DNA of 64,000 nucleotides from Bacteroidota bacterium (GTDB lineage Bacteria; Bacteroidota; Bacteroidia; NS11-12g; UBA955): NCBI GenBank assembly GCA_027621365.1, contig JAQCBH010000001.1, positions 1 to 64,000 of the forward strand, read 5' to 3'. Shown piece by piece: positions 1 to 12,260 of this stretch (position 1 is its first letter; each line of letters starts with the position of its first letter). The notes under the pieces were generated by a model. It saw only the letters and a program-made list of their open reading frames with translations, ran no database searches and was not told where the DNA came from. The position numbers and the translations under genes were made by a program.

Positions 1-1
1 A

Positions 2-88
2 ATCTACCCCAACCGCAGTTTCGAAATCTTCTTCTTGGAAGGCGATTTCCCCACCACGGTCATCAATTTTACCCACGATACATTCTAA
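2..88 (+). CDS. 3' end of a truncated CDS (C-terminus IYPNRSFEIFFLEGDFPTTVINFTHDTF*), product unknown
   Basis: Open frame from window start to TAA at 86-88, followed by an intrinsic terminator. Confidence 0.5.
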   Translation: MYPNRSFEIFFLEGDFPTTVINFTHDTF

Positions 89-113
89 AACCCGAGCAAA
101 CGGGATGCAGCTA

Positions 114-138
114 AAGGCGCCTTCGGGCGCCTTTTTTA
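114..138 (+). terminator. Rho-independent terminator (aaggcgcc-ttcg-ggcgcctttttt)
   Basis: 8-bp GC-rich stem, UUCG tetraloop, T-tract, directly after the partial CDS. Confidence 0.85.
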
Positions 139-202
139 TTATGGGACCGCTTCAATTAACCACCGACGCTTTGAATGAACGCCGACTACTTTTCGGCAGC
201 GA

Positions 203-1684
203 TCAGCGCAGCCGGGCCGCCAAACCGAGCAACAGAGCGGTTATCGCTCCGTTCACGATCAACAATTCAAATCCGAATTGGTACTGCTGAAAAGGAATTT
301 GCTTCAAGCAGTAGATGAGTAAAGGTGAAGTCATACAAGCTAAGACCAGGGCTGTGCCTGAAGGCTTCCAAGAAGTAAACATCCCGACAAAGAACAAACC
401 CAGCAAAGGGCCATAGGTATAATTGGCCAGGTCAAGAACAGTATCGATCAAAGCCTGTTGATTGAAGGCCTTAAAGGCCATGATGCTGGCCCACAAGGCC
501 ACGGCAAAACCAATGTGCAAGTAGCGGCGATAGCGCAGTTTCTGCTCGTCGCTCAAGTCCGCTCTGGCATCCAAGTTCCACAAATCGAAATAGGTACTCG
601 TGGTTAAGGTGGTCAAGACGCTATCGGCACTGCTGAAGGTAGCGGCCGCCAATCCCAACACAAACGACAAACCCGCCACCGGGCCCAATTGGCTCAAGGC
701 AATATGCGGGAAGAAAGAATCAGTCAAGGCTTTTCCATCCTTCACCTGCTGCAGCAGAGGGTCGGCGCTGGCCTGCAAGAACTCGATCATCAACACACCC
801 AAAGACAGAAAGAACACATTCACCAAGAACACCACCACAGCCGTGGCCACCATGTTCTTTTGAGCGTCTTTCAAGCTGCGGCAAGACAGGTTTTTTTGCA
901 TCATGTTCTGATCCAAGCCCGTCATGGCGATGCAAATGGCCGCCCCTCCCAAGAAGTGCTTCCAGAAATAACTTTTCGACCAGGGGTCCAGGTTCAACCA
1001 CTCGCTGTGCGGGCTGTTTTGCACCAGAGAAAAGAAACCTTGCTCGCGCAAATCAAGCGGCAAACCCTGGTAAAGGGCGTAGATGCAAATCGATAATCCG
1101 CCGATGAGGAAGGTACTTTGCAAGGCATCGGTGATCACCAAGGTAGAAATGCCCCCCTTGAAGGTATAGAGCAAGATCAGCGCGATGATCAAACTCACTG
1201 AAAGGCCAAAGGGAATGCCCCAAGGGCCGAACAAAAAGGTCTGTAAAATCGCAGCCGTCAGGTACAGTCGACCCGCCGCACCCAAGAGTCGGGAAACCAC
1301 AAAAAACAAAGACCCCGTTCGCTGGGCGCTCATACCGAATCGCCCCTCCAAATAGGTATATATGCTGGTCAAATTGTGCTTGTAATACAGGGGTAACAAC
1401 CAATAGGCAATGGCCAAATAGCCCAACACATAGCCCATGACCACTTGCAGATAGCCAAAATTGGCCTTCCAAACGGCACCGGGCACCGAAATGAAACTCA
1501 CTCCGCTCATGCTGTCGCTGAGCATGCCCAGGGCGACCAAATACCAGAGGCTTTGGCGATTGCCCAAGAAATAGCCGTTGTCATTGGCCTTTCTACCTGT
1601 CCACCATCCAACGGCCAAGAGCAGTCCAAAATAGAGCAACAAAGCGGCCAATACCAGGCCAGGGCTTAAGGATAAAGTTTCCAT
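203..1684 (-). CDS. Sodium:solute symporter (SSS) family transporter
   Basis: 493 aa polytopic protein with SSS-like motifs (GYFLGNRQSLWYLVALGMLSDSMSGVSFISVPG, GLAAATFSSADSVLTTLTT). Confidence 0.88.
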   Translation of the reverse strand: METLSLSPGLVLAALLLYFGLLLAVGWWTGRKANDNGYFLGNRQSLWYLVALGMLSDSMSGVSFISVPGAVWKANFGYLQVVMGYVLGYLAIAYWLLPLYYKHNLTSIYTYLEGRFGMSAQRTGSLFFVVSRLLGAAGRLYLTAAILQTFLFGPWGIPFGLSVSLIIALILLYTFKGGISTLVITDALQSTFLIGGLSICIYALYQGLPLDLREQGFFSLVQNSPHSEWLNLDPWSKSYFWKHFLGGAAICIAMTGLDQNMMQKNLSCRSLKDAQKNMVATAVVVFLVNVFFLSLGVLMIEFLQASADPLLQQVKDGKALTDSFFPHIALSQLGPVAGLSFVLGLAAATFSSADSVLTTLTTSTYFDLWNLDARADLSDEQKLRYRRYLHIGFAVALWASIMAFKAFNQQALIDTVLDLANYTYGPLLGLFFVGMFTSWKPSGTALVLACMTSPLLIYCLKQIPFQQYQFGFELLIVNGAITALLLGLAARLR

Positions 1685-4152
1685 TAGGGTCGTTTTTTGA
1701 TGCCCAAAATCTTGATAATCGCCGCTTCGTTCAAGGAAGACGGCGGCACCTCGTGCATGGGCAAATACAAGGTGCTCAATGATTTGGTATTCAAGGCTCG
1801 AAACTCCGATCCGCTGAGCAGGAAACAGCGCCCTGTGGCATCTCTACAGGCCATGGCTTGCAAGCGCTTGGCGTCGATTTGCAAGCGAAACTCGCCCGAC
1901 GATTGCACCGTTTGGCAAAACGGCGGATTGGAATATAGCAATACCAAAGACGGAGCCTCAATGGGAACCGAACCGGTTTCGGCTAGTCGCAAGGTCAATT
2001 CCAGGGGGCTGCTCAACTCGGTAGGGGCCGCCCAGCAAAAACGACCAAAAGAACGCAAACGCATGTCAACTCGCTGCTGTTGACGACTTCCAGAACTGGG
2101 GTCTAAAATTTCATATCGCGCCTGCTGCCACTCCGAATCCTGCCCTTCCTGAATCCAAGAAGCGAGCACGTTGTCTCGGGTTTTTCGCGCCGCCATGTAA
2201 TTGGCCATGGCCCGTTCAAACTGACCCTGTTCGCGCTTGGCTTTTGCGGGGTCGTCTCTGAACTGAACCTTGGGTTGAAGCAATTCAATGCTGTAAGCTT
2301 GATCGGCAGAGCGAAATTCAGCGAAGTATTTGCCCGACGATTCGCGTATGCGAAAATCAACCCAATCTTGGGCCCTGAAGAAAGCATTCAAGATGGTTTT
2401 GGCATCCAACACCGAACGAAGAACCAGAGGAGTTTTGGCCAAAGCCTTGAGTTCGGGAAACAAAGTCTCGCTTCGGTCGTAGACCTGAAAAGCGAATTGG
2501 TGCCGTTCAAGTGACTCCATGTCAGGAAAACGGCGAACCCCAATGACCGATTTGCCGCGTCTGAGCACATAGGTTTCCTTGCTGCTGCTTTGACCATCTT
2601 TGCGCACATATAGGCTGCTATAGGGTTCGAGCACTACCCTGGATTCACCGGGATCCAAGAGACCGTTGAACCCGCGGGTTTCAAAGCGTTCATCCAAATT
2701 GGAAACCGTACGGCTCGAATAGCGACTGGCGGTCGCTCGTCCTGCGTAGAATTGGTAAAAATCAGTCCCTGCGAACCAATCGTCTGAAAAATCGTAATCG
2801 TAATCATAACCATTGATCCATTTGTTTCGATCGGGATTCCAGGCATAAAAACGGGCATTGGCTGTAGTTGCGCCCAAGGCCATGACTTTGATGAAATAAC
2901 CGTCCCTCACTTTTAAAGGTTCGTATCGGCCTCCTGGCGATACTTGAGCGAAAGCTTGAACATCGAACAAGACGGAAGGAGAAAGCCCAAACGAACGTCC
3001 GGCAGAATCCAACTGCAAATTCACCCCAGCGGTCATGGCCAAGGTAGGGCTGTTGTACCAATTCAAACGCAGCACGTATTCACCCGTCCACTCCGACCCA
3101 TCGGCCAAAGCGAGGGCATGACCGGGCACCAACACAACCACTTCTGAACGCGTCATGTACAAGGCATCTTGAGAGGCTTGGCCCACCCACCATTGTTCGG
3201 CGTCTTGTACATCGGGAAATAGGGGGTTTTCGACCCGCTGACCCATGCGGTTGTAGGTAGGCAAAGGTTTCAATTCCAAGGCCTCAACAAAGTCAAAAAC
3301 CAGCATTTCTTCCTCCCAATACAACTTGGAAGCAGCGGCCGGCGCTGCAGGGAAATACGCAGACAAGAAAGCTTCTTCCCGCTCTGTCAAGCGCGGATCC
3401 AAAGCTCGATAAAGCACTTTAATGGGCCTGTTTTGGGGATAGGCCGGAAATCCGAATCGAAATTCCAGGGACCCCAAATCTTCCAGTCTTCCGGCTTCCA
3501 TCCAACTGGCATTGTCCACGATTTGCAATTCCTTCAAGCGAGGAAGGGTTTTCAAGGCATCGGGCAGTTGAACGGCATTGTCCAGCGACAAGCCAAAGCG
3601 CTCCAGATTGGACATGGATTGGGCCACAGATTGACAGAGCAACTGAGCATCGGCGGCGGCGAATGGGGCCAATACAAACAACTCGCGGCAACTGGTCCAG
3701 GAGTTCAAAAAGCTGTAATCATCGGGCACCACCTCCAATATCAAGCGCACGGCCTTCAACTGCGACCAGCGTTCGTTCAAGAGCAAGGCCTCCTCCATGC
3801 CATCAGCGACGTGCAAGGTGACCCGTGGTATCCACTCCAATTCCAAGAGGTCTTCGTCTTGCAAGACCCCACTGAAACTCTCCAAATGCAGTTCTTCAAG
3901 ATTGTCCAAACGGCCAGCAATGGCCGCAACTTGGGCAATGTCTAAGGGACCATCTACGCGAAGACGCTCTATGCTCTGAAATCGGCTCAAGTTGGCCGAC
4001 AACTGCCGCAAGTCTACGGCTGTCTTGATTTCCACGTAAGCGCTGAATCCTTCAATGGCTTTGGCAGGGGCCACGTAGGTTAAGCCCTGGGCCTGAGCCA
4101 GGAAGGCCCAACAAAAGCCCAAGATCCAAAAACCCGCTTTCTTTAAAACCAT
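1684..4152 (-). CDS. Secreted hypothetical protein with N-terminal leucine-rich-repeat-like region
   Basis: Signal peptide; L-rich periodic segments (LDNLEELHLESF, LKTLPRLKELQIVDN); overlaps neighbours in a minus-strand operon. Confidence 0.6.
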   Translation of the reverse strand: MVLKKAGFWILGFCWAFLAQAQGLTYVAPAKAIEGFSAYVEIKTAVDLRQLSANLSRFQSIERLRVDGPLDIAQVAAIAGRLDNLEELHLESFSGVLQDEDLLELEWIPRVTLHVADGMEEALLLNERWSQLKAVRLILEVVPDDYSFLNSWTSCRELFVLAPFAAADAQLLCQSVAQSMSNLERFGLSLDNAVQLPDALKTLPRLKELQIVDNASWMEAGRLEDLGSLEFRFGFPAYPQNRPIKVLYRALDPRLTEREEAFLSAYFPAAPAAASKLYWEEEMLVFDFVEALELKPLPTYNRMGQRVENPLFPDVQDAEQWWVGQASQDALYMTRSEVVVLVPGHALALADGSEWTGEYVLRLNWYNSPTLAMTAGVNLQLDSAGRSFGLSPSVLFDVQAFAQVSPGGRYEPLKVRDGYFIKVMALGATTANARFYAWNPDRNKWINGYDYDYDFSDDWFAGTDFYQFYAGRATASRYSSRTVSNLDERFETRGFNGLLDPGESRVVLEPYSSLYVRKDGQSSSKETYVLRRGKSVIGVRRFPDMESLERHQFAFQVYDRSETLFPELKALAKTPLVLRSVLDAKTILNAFFRAQDWVDFRIRESSGKYFAEFRSADQAYSIELLQPKVQFRDDPAKAKREQGQFERAMANYMAARKTRDNVLASWIQEGQDSEWQQARYEILDPSSGSRQQQRVDMRLRSFGRFCWAAPTELSSPLELTLRLAETGSVPIEAPSLVLLYSNPPFCQTVQSSGEFRLQIDAKRLQAMACRDATGRCFLLSGSEFRALNTKSLSTLYLPMHEVPPSSLNEAAIIKILGIKKRP

Positions 4153-4592
4153 TTCCCAAACAAACCGCCCATCTTGCCCAAGAGGCCGGAATCCATTCCC
4201 ATGAATTTCATCACGCCGGCCACGTCTGCGCTATAGTCCCCTCGCTGGAATTCAAGTTGCAATTCTTGCAACAAAAAAACCAAGACAGATTCGGCCAATT
4301 CGCGTTTGCGCTCTATAGGCCAATCCAAGCCGTAATAGGACTGAGCACATTTATCGACCAATTCGGCTCTGTAGGAAGAGGTGCGCAAGGCTTCGGGGCC
4401 TGCACTCATCAAAGACTTGAGTTCAGCCAACTTACCGGCAATCATTAAGCCCTGCAAAAACTGCAAGGCAGCCGAAAAGGTCAAGTCCACATGGGCTTCA
4501 CTCTGTGATTCGGTCAAACCGAAGGAACTTCCACCGTGCTGGTAAAATCGGGGCTTGATGCCATTGACTATTTCTTGAAGCTTCATCTCCAA
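4143..4592 (-). CDS. Conserved hypothetical protein
   Basis: 149 aa ORF overlapping both neighbours by about 10 bp (translational coupling). Confidence 0.6.
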   Translation of the reverse strand: MEMKLQEIVNGIKPRFYQHGGSSFGLTESQSEAHVDLTFSAALQFLQGLMIAGKLAELKSLMSAGPEALRTSSYRAELVDKCAQSYYGLDWPIERKRELAESVLVFLLQELQLEFQRGDYSADVAGVMKFMGMDSGLLGKMGGLFGKWF

Positions 4593-5310
4593 GAACGAAT
4601 ATCGGCCAAGCGGTGGCTTGCTGCCTCATTCGTTTTTTGCACAATCCCTTCGGGGGTCAAGTAATCGATGCGCACTCGGCCATATGCGTGTAAAATGTGG
4701 TCGGGGTCCATCAATATTCCCACATGGGTGATTTTACCGGCATCGTTCTGAAAATAAGCCAGGTCTCCAGCCGCTCTTTCGCGGTACAACTTAGCATTGC
4801 CCATCAGGGCTTGCTGCCACGCATCGCGGGGCATCTTCTCTCCGATTAGACTGCCCAGCACTTGAACCAAACCTGAACAATCCATTCCAAATAGGCCACG
4901 ACCACCCCATAGGTACGGGGTGTATAAAAAAGCCTGGGCCAACTCCACCACGCCTTGGGGGCTAGACAGCGGGCCTTGGCGTTGAAAACCGCGGTCCTGG
5001 TGCACGAAATATCCGCTGGAGGGGATCAAAGAGCCGGGACTCAAGTCGATTCGCTCCCCGCGATCGCTTTCCAAGTATTGGCCGCGGGTCAAGATGCGGG
5101 CATCAAAAGCCTCTCCCGTCGAGACGGGCTCTATGTACAACTTGGACACCCAGCCTTGGTAGCCGTCGTGATCGCAGTTTACCTTTAAAAATTCCCCTTC
5201 TTCAGCCGTGGCGGTGCAGGTCTCGCCAAAGAGCAAACTACTGACCATTTCAGAGGCCGAGCTGGGTCCTTTTCGAACGGGGCACCAAGATTGCAAACAG
5301 CGGTACTGGC

Positions 5311-5314
<4 letters not shown>
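4583..5314 (-). CDS. NlpC/P60 family (C40) peptidase with N-terminal SH3-like region
   Basis: YLWGGRGLFGMDCSGLVQ and THVGILMD motifs typical of NlpC/P60. Confidence 0.88.
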
Positions 5315-6200
<886 letters not shown>

Positions 6201-6252
6201 TGGGTCTAAAGCCCCCTTATAAAAGTCTGGCCGCTCCCTGGCATTTAGGCCC

Positions 6253-6903
6253 TCAAATATTTCCCAACTCTGCCACTATGGAGGCGTCGGCATGCGCCAA
6301 AATGCGGTCGATGATGTACTCCACATCTTCGTGCACGGGGCCATCGTTTTGGACCACCAAATCGCAGCGTTCTTTGTGAGGGGAAATGAATTGCTCGTAA
6401 GCGGGCATGACGTGGTGTTCCCATTGGTGAAGGGAGCGTTTGTGGGGTATGCCCCTGAATTTCACGTCTCTTTTGATTCGGCGATCAAAACACAACTGGG
6501 TGTCGCAGTCAATGAAAATGCGGTAATCCAGGAGGGAATCAACGCTGGAAAACTCCAACACGAACAAACCCTCGACCAACAACACGGGGGCAGGAGAAAT
6601 GATTTCCGTTTGCTCGGGAGCGTCGTAATTCTCAAATTGGTACTTTTTAATGAGTACGGGGTTGTAAGCGATCAATTGGCGCAAATCCTCGTAAAAGCGC
6701 TCGTGGTACAAGGCATTGGGCAAGTCGTAATTGGCCTCGCCATAGGCATCGATGTGCTGGTCTTCTAGAGGGCGGTAGTAATCGTCAAAGCCGACAATGG
6801 ACACCTTGTCGCCCATTCGCTCTTTCAAGGCGCGCACATAGTGGCTTTTTCCAGAACCAGACAATCCGGTCATGCCAATGACAAAAGGTTTGATGCTTGA
6901 CAT
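6253..6903 (-). CDS. Uridine kinase-like P-loop nucleoside kinase
   Basis: Walker A GLSGSGKSH; FDDYY; DAPEQTE; uridine-kinase-like layout. Confidence 0.82.
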   Translation of the reverse strand: MSSIKPFVIGMTGLSGSGKSHYVRALKERMGDKVSIVGFDDYYRPLEDQHIDAYGEANYDLPNALYHERFYEDLRQLIAYNPVLIKKYQFENYDAPEQTEIISPAPVLLVEGLFVLEFSSVDSLLDYRIFIDCDTQLCFDRRIKRDVKFRGIPHKRSLHQWEHHVMPAYEQFISPHKERCDLVVQNDGPVHEDVEYIIDRILAHADASIVAELGNI

Positions 6904-6904
6904 A

Positions 6905-7981
6905 TCAGCGCTTTTTGCGTTTGTGAAATTTCTGCTTGATCAACTCCCCTTGGCTGTCGTACCACTGGGTAGCCAGCAAATATCCGTCGGCATCGTAGAG
7001 CTTCCACTCTCCCACCATGGTTCCCAAATCGTATTCCCCTTCTCGTTGCTGGTAATGGGTCACAAACCCGTGTTTCCAATGCCCATCGCGCTCGCCAGAA
7101 ACGAACAAACCCTCTTCTTCGACCTCCCATACATTCTTTAATAGAGTGGGTTCCCACATTTCTTTCTTTTTGCTGTACCATCCGTCCAAGACGTCCATAG
7201 AAAAGGTCTCAATGCTCAGGGTATCGCCAAAGAAACCAAAGGTGCAAAAGGAGCCGTTTTTTTTACCGCGACTGTACCAGCCTTCTTCAATTTGGGCACA
7301 CAACATGGGGTCATAGGTTCTACGAACGCTGTCCAAAAGGCCATTATTGTAATATTCCTCAATACCCGGGCAACCGCTTCGGTGGGCCACGTAATTGCGG
7401 CCGTGTTGAATGCCGTGTTCGTAATCGCGAATGTAGCGATAGGTCGAATCTCGGTAATAGGCGACCACTTCTCCGTGAGGTTTGCCTTGCTCAAAATATG
7501 TTTCCTGCTCCCGAGCACCGTTTTCGTAATAGGTAACAGACCAGCCCTGACGAACCCCCAAGGCGTAATTCACCTCGTATTGCAAGCCTCCAAAGGGATA
7601 ATAACCTTGAATCAAGCCGTCCAATTCACCGCGGGTATAGGTACCCTTGCTCTTGATGGCCCCATCGGTATAATGGTAATCGTAAGCCCCATTGCGCTGG
7701 CCGCGCACCCAGGTTTCGTGGGCCATCAAGGCTGACTTCTCGTTGTATTCAAAGTACTCTCCGTCTTGCAAGCCATTCACATAAGCGATTTCGCGGTATA
7801 TGCGGTTGTCGGGCCACATTTCAAAGGCGCGTCCCGTAAAGGGCTGACCCTTGTATCTTGCCACACCGTTTTCATGGGTCAAGGCTTCGTATTTGATCTT
7901 CTTCGTCAAGGCTTGGTTCTGAGCCTGAAGACCCAGTGTTGCCATTGCGCAAGCCAAGGCGATGAAAAAATGCTTGTACAT
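6905..7981 (-). CDS. MORN-like / YwqK-family repeat protein, secreted
   Basis: Signal peptide; repeats of type YENGAREQETYFEQGKPHGEVVAYY. Confidence 0.8.
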   Translation of the reverse strand: MYKHFFIALACAMATLGLQAQNQALTKKIKYEALTHENGVARYKGQPFTGRAFEMWPDNRIYREIAYVNGLQDGEYFEYNEKSALMAHETWVRGQRNGAYDYHYTDGAIKSKGTYTRGELDGLIQGYYPFGGLQYEVNYALGVRQGWSVTYYENGAREQETYFEQGKPHGEVVAYYRDSTYRYIRDYEHGIQHGRNYVAHRSGCPGIEEYYNNGLLDSVRRTYDPMLCAQIEEGWYSRGKKNGSFCTFGFFGDTLSIETFSMDVLDGWYSKKKEMWEPTLLKNVWEVEEEGLFVSGERDGHWKHGFVTHYQQREGEYDLGTMVGEWKLYDADGYLLATQWYDSQGELIKQKFHKRKKR

Positions 7982-8022
7982 GGTTCAAAATTAGCCCAAG
8001 CCACTAGTTTTGTGCGACCAAT

Positions 8023-8394
8023 TTGTTCACAGTGAACTTCGAGCGCATCCAAGAAATTTGCACAGCACGAGCCGGCGTGAGTGAAGAATTCCCCTTCGAC
8101 GAGCACACCCTGGTTTGGAAGGTCAATGGCAAAATGTTCTGCTTGATGGACATTCGAGAATGTGCCAGCTTGGGGCTGAAAGGCGACCCTGACAAGATTG
8201 TGGAATGGCGAGAACAGCACGAGCAAATCGGCACTGGCCCCTATTTGAACAGCAAACATTGGATGCTGGTGCACCTAGAAGGCCTGAACCCTACCTTTGT
8301 GCAATCGTTGATTGAACACAGTTACGATTGTGTGGTACGAAAATTGCCCAAAGCCCAGCGATTAGAATTAGAAAAACTCAACCAAATACCATGA
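8023..8394 (+). CDS. MmcQ/YjbR family DNA-binding protein
   Basis: [19 protein letters not shown]...[26 protein letters not shown]. Confidence 0.85.
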   Translation: MFTVNFERIQEICTARAGVSEEFPFDEHTLVWKVNGKMFCLMDIRECASLGLKGDPDKIVEWREQHEQIGTGPYLNSKHWMLVHLEGLNPTFVQSLIEHSYDCVVRKLPKAQRLELEKLNQIP

Positions 8395-9452
8395 AGACCA
8401 AATCTATATTGACTTCTTTGGCCCTGCTCAGCACCTCTGCTTTGTTGGCCTTCTTTCCATTTACCATGACTTCAAACGAATATTCATCGAACACGCCAAG
8501 CGATTTGGCTGATGGCTTGTACGCCAAGATGAGCACCAGCAAAGGTGACATTGTCTTGAAATTGCACTACCAAGAATGCCCCATGACCGTCTGCAACTTT
8601 GTAGGTTTGGCCGAAGGCAACATCACCAACAATGCCAAGCCCCTAGGCACTCCCTTTTACGATAGCTTGACCTTTCACCGTGTCATTGCTGATTTCATGA
8701 TTCAGGGCGGTGACCCTGCTGGAAACGGCAGCGGTGGTCCTGGCTACCAATTTGACGACGAGTGCACGCCTAGCTTGAAGCACGAAGGTCCTGGCGTACT
8801 ATCTATGGCCAATGCTGGCCCTGGCACCAACGGTTCTCAATTCTTCATCACACACGTAGCTACTCCCTGGTTGGACGGCAAACACACCGTATTTGGTAGA
8901 GTTTTGACCGGCCAAGAAGTGGTCAATGCCATTCAGCAAGGCGATGTAATTACCCACGTAGAAATCATGCGCATTGGCAAAGACGCCAAGAATTTCAAAG
9001 CTGACGACAAAGCCATGAAGGGCTACAAAGAAGCGGCTGAAGCCAAAGCCAAAGAAGCCTTGGCTGCCGCTGCTGCTGAGTTCCAAAACTGGGTGGTGAG
9101 CAAATACCCAAATGCCAAGCAAACCGAAAGCGGATTGTGGTACGTCGTCAACAACCCGGGTACGGGTAAAGTCGCCGAAAAAGGCCACAAGGTTGCCGTG
9201 CACTACTCAGGCATGTTGGACAACGGTTCTGTTTTTGACAATTCTTACCAGCGCGGCGAGCCCATCGAATTCATGTTGGGTGTAGGTCAAGTGATTCCCG
9301 GTTGGGACGAAGGCATTGCCTTGATGAAAGAGGGAGCCAAATACACCTTGATCATTCCTTCCAACCTCGGTTACGGAGCTCGTGGTGCCGGCGGAGTTAT
9401 CCCTCCCAACGCTACCTTGATTTTCGAAACCGAATTGATGAAAGTCTATTAA
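8391..9452 (+). CDS. Secreted dual-domain peptidyl-prolyl isomerase: N-terminal cyclophilin fused to C-terminal FKBP
   Basis: Cyclophilin signature [25 protein letters not shown]...[14 protein letters not shown] signature [18 protein letters not shown]...[26 protein letters not shown] at 8391 with signal-like N-terminus. Confidence 0.92.
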   Translation: MKTKSILTSLALLSTSALLAFFPFTMTSNEYSSNTPSDLADGLYAKMSTSKGDIVLKLHYQECPMTVCNFVGLAEGNITNNAKPLGTPFYDSLTFHRVIADFMIQGGDPAGNGSGGPGYQFDDECTPSLKHEGPGVLSMANAGPGTNGSQFFITHVATPWLDGKHTVFGRVLTGQEVVNAIQQGDVITHVEIMRIGKDAKNFKADDKAMKGYKEAAEAKAKEALAAAAAEFQNWVVSKYPNAKQTESGLWYVVNNPGTGKVAEKGHKVAVHYSGMLDNGSVFDNSYQRGEPIEFMLGVGQVIPGWDEGIALMKEGAKYTLIIPSNLGYGARGAGGVIPPNATLIFETELMKVY

Positions 9453-9473
9453 TAGTCAATTGACTAGAGTGTA

Positions 9474-9503
9474 AAAAGGGCCCCGAATCGGGGCCCTTTT
9501 TTG
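9474..9503 (+). terminator. Rho-independent terminator (aaaagggcccc-gaatc-ggggcccttttttg)
   Basis: Perfect GC stem plus T-tract after the PPIase gene. Confidence 0.9.
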
Positions 9504-9590
9504 TTGTGTTGAAAACTACACAATTACTTTTTCCATGCCCCTTGCCCCTAAGAGTAACTTTGTATCCCGTAACGTCTAAATCACGCTGCT

Positions 9591-11195
9591 ATGAGTCAAG
9601 CCAAATATGTTTTTGTTACGGGAGGAGTAACGTCATCACTCGGCAAGGGAATTGTCGCCGCATCACTTGCCAAGTTGCTCCAAGCACGGGGTTATCGGGT
9701 AACCATCCAAAAATTCGACCCCTACATCAACGTAGATCCTGGAACACTGAACCCCTATGAACACGGGGAGTGTTACGTGACCGAAGACGGTGCCGAAACC
9801 GACTTGGATCTGGGGCACTACGAGCGTTTTTTGAACGTTCCCACCAGCCAAGCCAACAACGTAACCACCGGTCGCGTCTACCAAACGGTCATCGAAAACG
9901 AGCGCAAAGGCGTGTATTTGGGCAAAACCGTTCAGGTTATTCCCCACATCACCGATGAAATCAAACGCCGCATGCGCATTTTGGGCGAAAGCGGTGATTA
10001 CGACATCGTCATCACAGAAATCGGCGGTACCGTGGGTGACATCGAATCGCTTCCCTACGTGGAAAGCATGCGCCAGCTCATCTGGGACATGGGAGACAGC
10101 AACGCCATTGTCGTGCATTTGACCCTTATCCCCTATTTGAATGCCGCCGGCGAGCTCAAGACCAAACCTACCCAACACAGCGTCAAAAGTTTGTTGGAAC
10201 TCGGAGTACAACCCGATGTTTTGGTGTGCCGCACCGAAAAACCCCTGAACCAGGAATTGCGCCGCAAGTTGGCCTTGTTCTGCAACGTACAATCCAATGC
10301 GGTCATCGAAGCCATCGATCTCTCGACCATCTACGAGGCCCCTATGGCCATGTTGAAGGAGAAGTTGGACAAGGCAGTTTTGACCAAGCTCAAACTCAAA
10401 ACCACCGGTGAACCCGATTTGGAGCAATGGAAAGAATTCCTGTTCAAATTGGAGCACCCCAAACAGCAAGTAGACATTGCCTTGGTTGGCAAATACGTCG
10501 AGTTGCCTGACGCGTATAAATCGATCGCCGAAGCCTTCATTCACGCCGGTGCGAGCAACGAGTGCAAGGTCAAATTGACCTATGTGCATTCCGAGTTGTT
10601 GACAGAAGACAATGTGGCGACCAAACTCGGAGCCTACCAAGGCATTTTGGTAGCCCCTGGTTTTGGAAATCGAGGCATTGAAGGAAAGCTTACAGCCATT
10701 CGCTATGCCCGTGAAAACAACATTCCCTTCTTGGGCATTTGCTTAGGCATGCAATGTTCAGTTATTGAATTTGCCCGCGACGTCTGCCACTTGGAAAATG
10801 CGCACTCCTCTGAAATGGATGGCAATTCTGAGCACAAGGTCATTGACTTGATGGAAGAGCAGAAGAAAATGAGCCATTATGGTGGAACCATGCGCTTAGG
10901 GGCTTACGATTGCGAATTGAAAAAAGGAAGTTTGGCGGCCAAGGTCTACGGCAAAACCAAGATTTCGGAGCGCCACCGCCATCGTTACGAATTCAACGAT
11001 GCTTACAAAGCCCAAATCGAAGCCGCAGGCATGCACATCACAGGTACCAACCCCATGACGGGCTTGGCTGAGGTGGTAGAAATCCCCAATCACAAATGGT
11101 TCATAGGTGTTCAATTCCACCCCGAATTGAAGAGTACCGTAGCCAATCCTCACCCCTTGTTCGTAGGGTTGGTGAAGGCGGCAATGAATAGCTAA
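9591..11195 (+). CDS. pyrG: CTP synthase
   Basis: [31 protein letters not shown]-terminus; glutamine amidotransferase motif FLGICLGMQ. Confidence 0.98.
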   Translation: MSQAKYVFVTGGVTSSLGKGIVAASLAKLLQARGYRVTIQKFDPYINVDPGTLNPYEHGECYVTEDGAETDLDLGHYERFLNVPTSQANNVTTGRVYQTVIENERKGVYLGKTVQVIPHITDEIKRRMRILGESGDYDIVITEIGGTVGDIESLPYVESMRQLIWDMGDSNAIVVHLTLIPYLNAAGELKTKPTQHSVKSLLELGVQPDVLVCRTEKPLNQELRRKLALFCNVQSNAVIEAIDLSTIYEAPMAMLKEKLDKAVLTKLKLKTTGEPDLEQWKEFLFKLEHPKQQVDIALVGKYVELPDAYKSIAEAFIHAGASNECKVKLTYVHSELLTEDNVATKLGAYQGILVAPGFGNRGIEGKLTAIRYARENNIPFLGICLGMQCSVIEFARDVCHLENAHSSEMDGNSEHKVIDLMEEQKKMSHYGGTMRLGAYDCELKKGSLAAKVYGKTKISERHRHRYEFNDAYKAQIEAAGMHITGTNPMTGLAEVVEIPNHKWFIGVQFHPELKSTVANPHPLFVGLVKAAMNS

Positions 11196-11251
11196 GACGG
11201 GTCAGACCCAGCCCACTTCGAATGGGCACCAAACGCGGCCCATTTTTCGTT

Positions 11252-12259
11252 TTACAGTCCCTGAGTAGAGAACAACAAGTCGGTGTAGACCGGCATGTGG
11301 TCGCTGTACCCACCCAGATAGGTAGAACCGCCAAAAGTTCGGTTGGGCCAGCCTTGGTATTTGCCCTCTTGTTGAAGCATGAAGTCGTATTTCACGATGC
11401 TCATGGGCTGCTGGGCATCGGCCGGTTCGGCGTTGGTGATGATTTGGTCAAAGAAATCCCAACCGGTCCACCAGCGAAGCGTACCCACCGTTGAATCCTG
11501 GCTGCGCAATTGAGCAGCCAAATTCACGCCCGGTAAACTCAGCATGGATTCGTTGTTCGGATTGTCGTTGAAATCACCCAAGGCCACCCATTTGTCATCG
11601 ATGTTCTCCTCAATGGCACGATTCAAGCGCTCAGAAGCGATGATTCGATTGGGCTGGCTTTCTTCCATGCCGTTGCGGCGTGAAGGCCAGTGATTAACGT
11701 ATACATGAATGGACTGCTGGGTAGCAGAAACAGTCAAGGTGGCATCCAAAACCCCGCGAGTGGCATAACCAGAGGGCAAAGAGATGGTCCAATCGTACAA
11801 GTTGGACAAGGCAAACAAGGTAGAGTCGTACATCAAAGCGCAATCAATGCCACGGGCATCTGGGCTTTCGATGTGTGCGATCTTCATTCCGCCCAATGCC
11901 ATGCAGTTTGATTGCAAATCGCGCAACACCCCTTCATTTTCTACTTCGGCAAAACCGATGATTTGGGGCTGAATGGAATCAATGACTCGGGCCAAATGGG
12001 CCAATTTTCGCTCGTAACGCTCGGCGCCCCAAGCATTCTTGCTGCCAGGCAGAAACTCCGCGTCATCGTTGGGACCATCGATGGTATCAAAGAGATTCTC
12101 GACGTTCCAAAAGGCCACTCGAATGGGCGCCATGGCCGTTACCGGCAAGCGCTCAATGGGGCCTACTGCATCAAAAATGGGCTCGTAGTTGGCCTTTCGG
12201 GCATCGCCACAAGCCAACATCATCATCAGGCACATGGCCGGCAACCACTGAAGTTTCAT
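11252..12259 (-). CDS. Endonuclease/exonuclease/phosphatase family lipoprotein
   Basis: FWNVENLFDT, GFAEVEN, HWPSRR, GDFND, SDHMPV motifs; lipobox-like MMMLAC; ATG at 12259 is preferred over the longer ORF start. Confidence 0.88.
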   Translation of the reverse strand: MKLQWLPAMCLMMMLACGDARKANYEPIFDAVGPIERLPVTAMAPIRVAFWNVENLFDTIDGPNDDAEFLPGSKNAWGAERYERKLAHLARVIDSIQPQIIGFAEVENEGVLRDLQSNCMALGGMKIAHIESPDARGIDCALMYDSTLFALSNLYDWTISLPSGYATRGVLDATLTVSATQQSIHVYVNHWPSRRNGMEESQPNRIIASERLNRAIEENIDDKWVALGDFNDNPNNESMLSLPGVNLAAQLRSQDSTVGTLRWWTGWDFFDQIITNAEPADAQQPMSIVKYDFMLQQEGKYQGWPNRTFGGSTYLGGYSDHMPVYTDLLFSTQGL

Positions 12260-12260
12260 C

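Noticed and set aside
9663-10640. 325-aa minus-strand ORF
   Set aside because: Antisense to pyrG, which has unmistakable motifs; shadow ORF.
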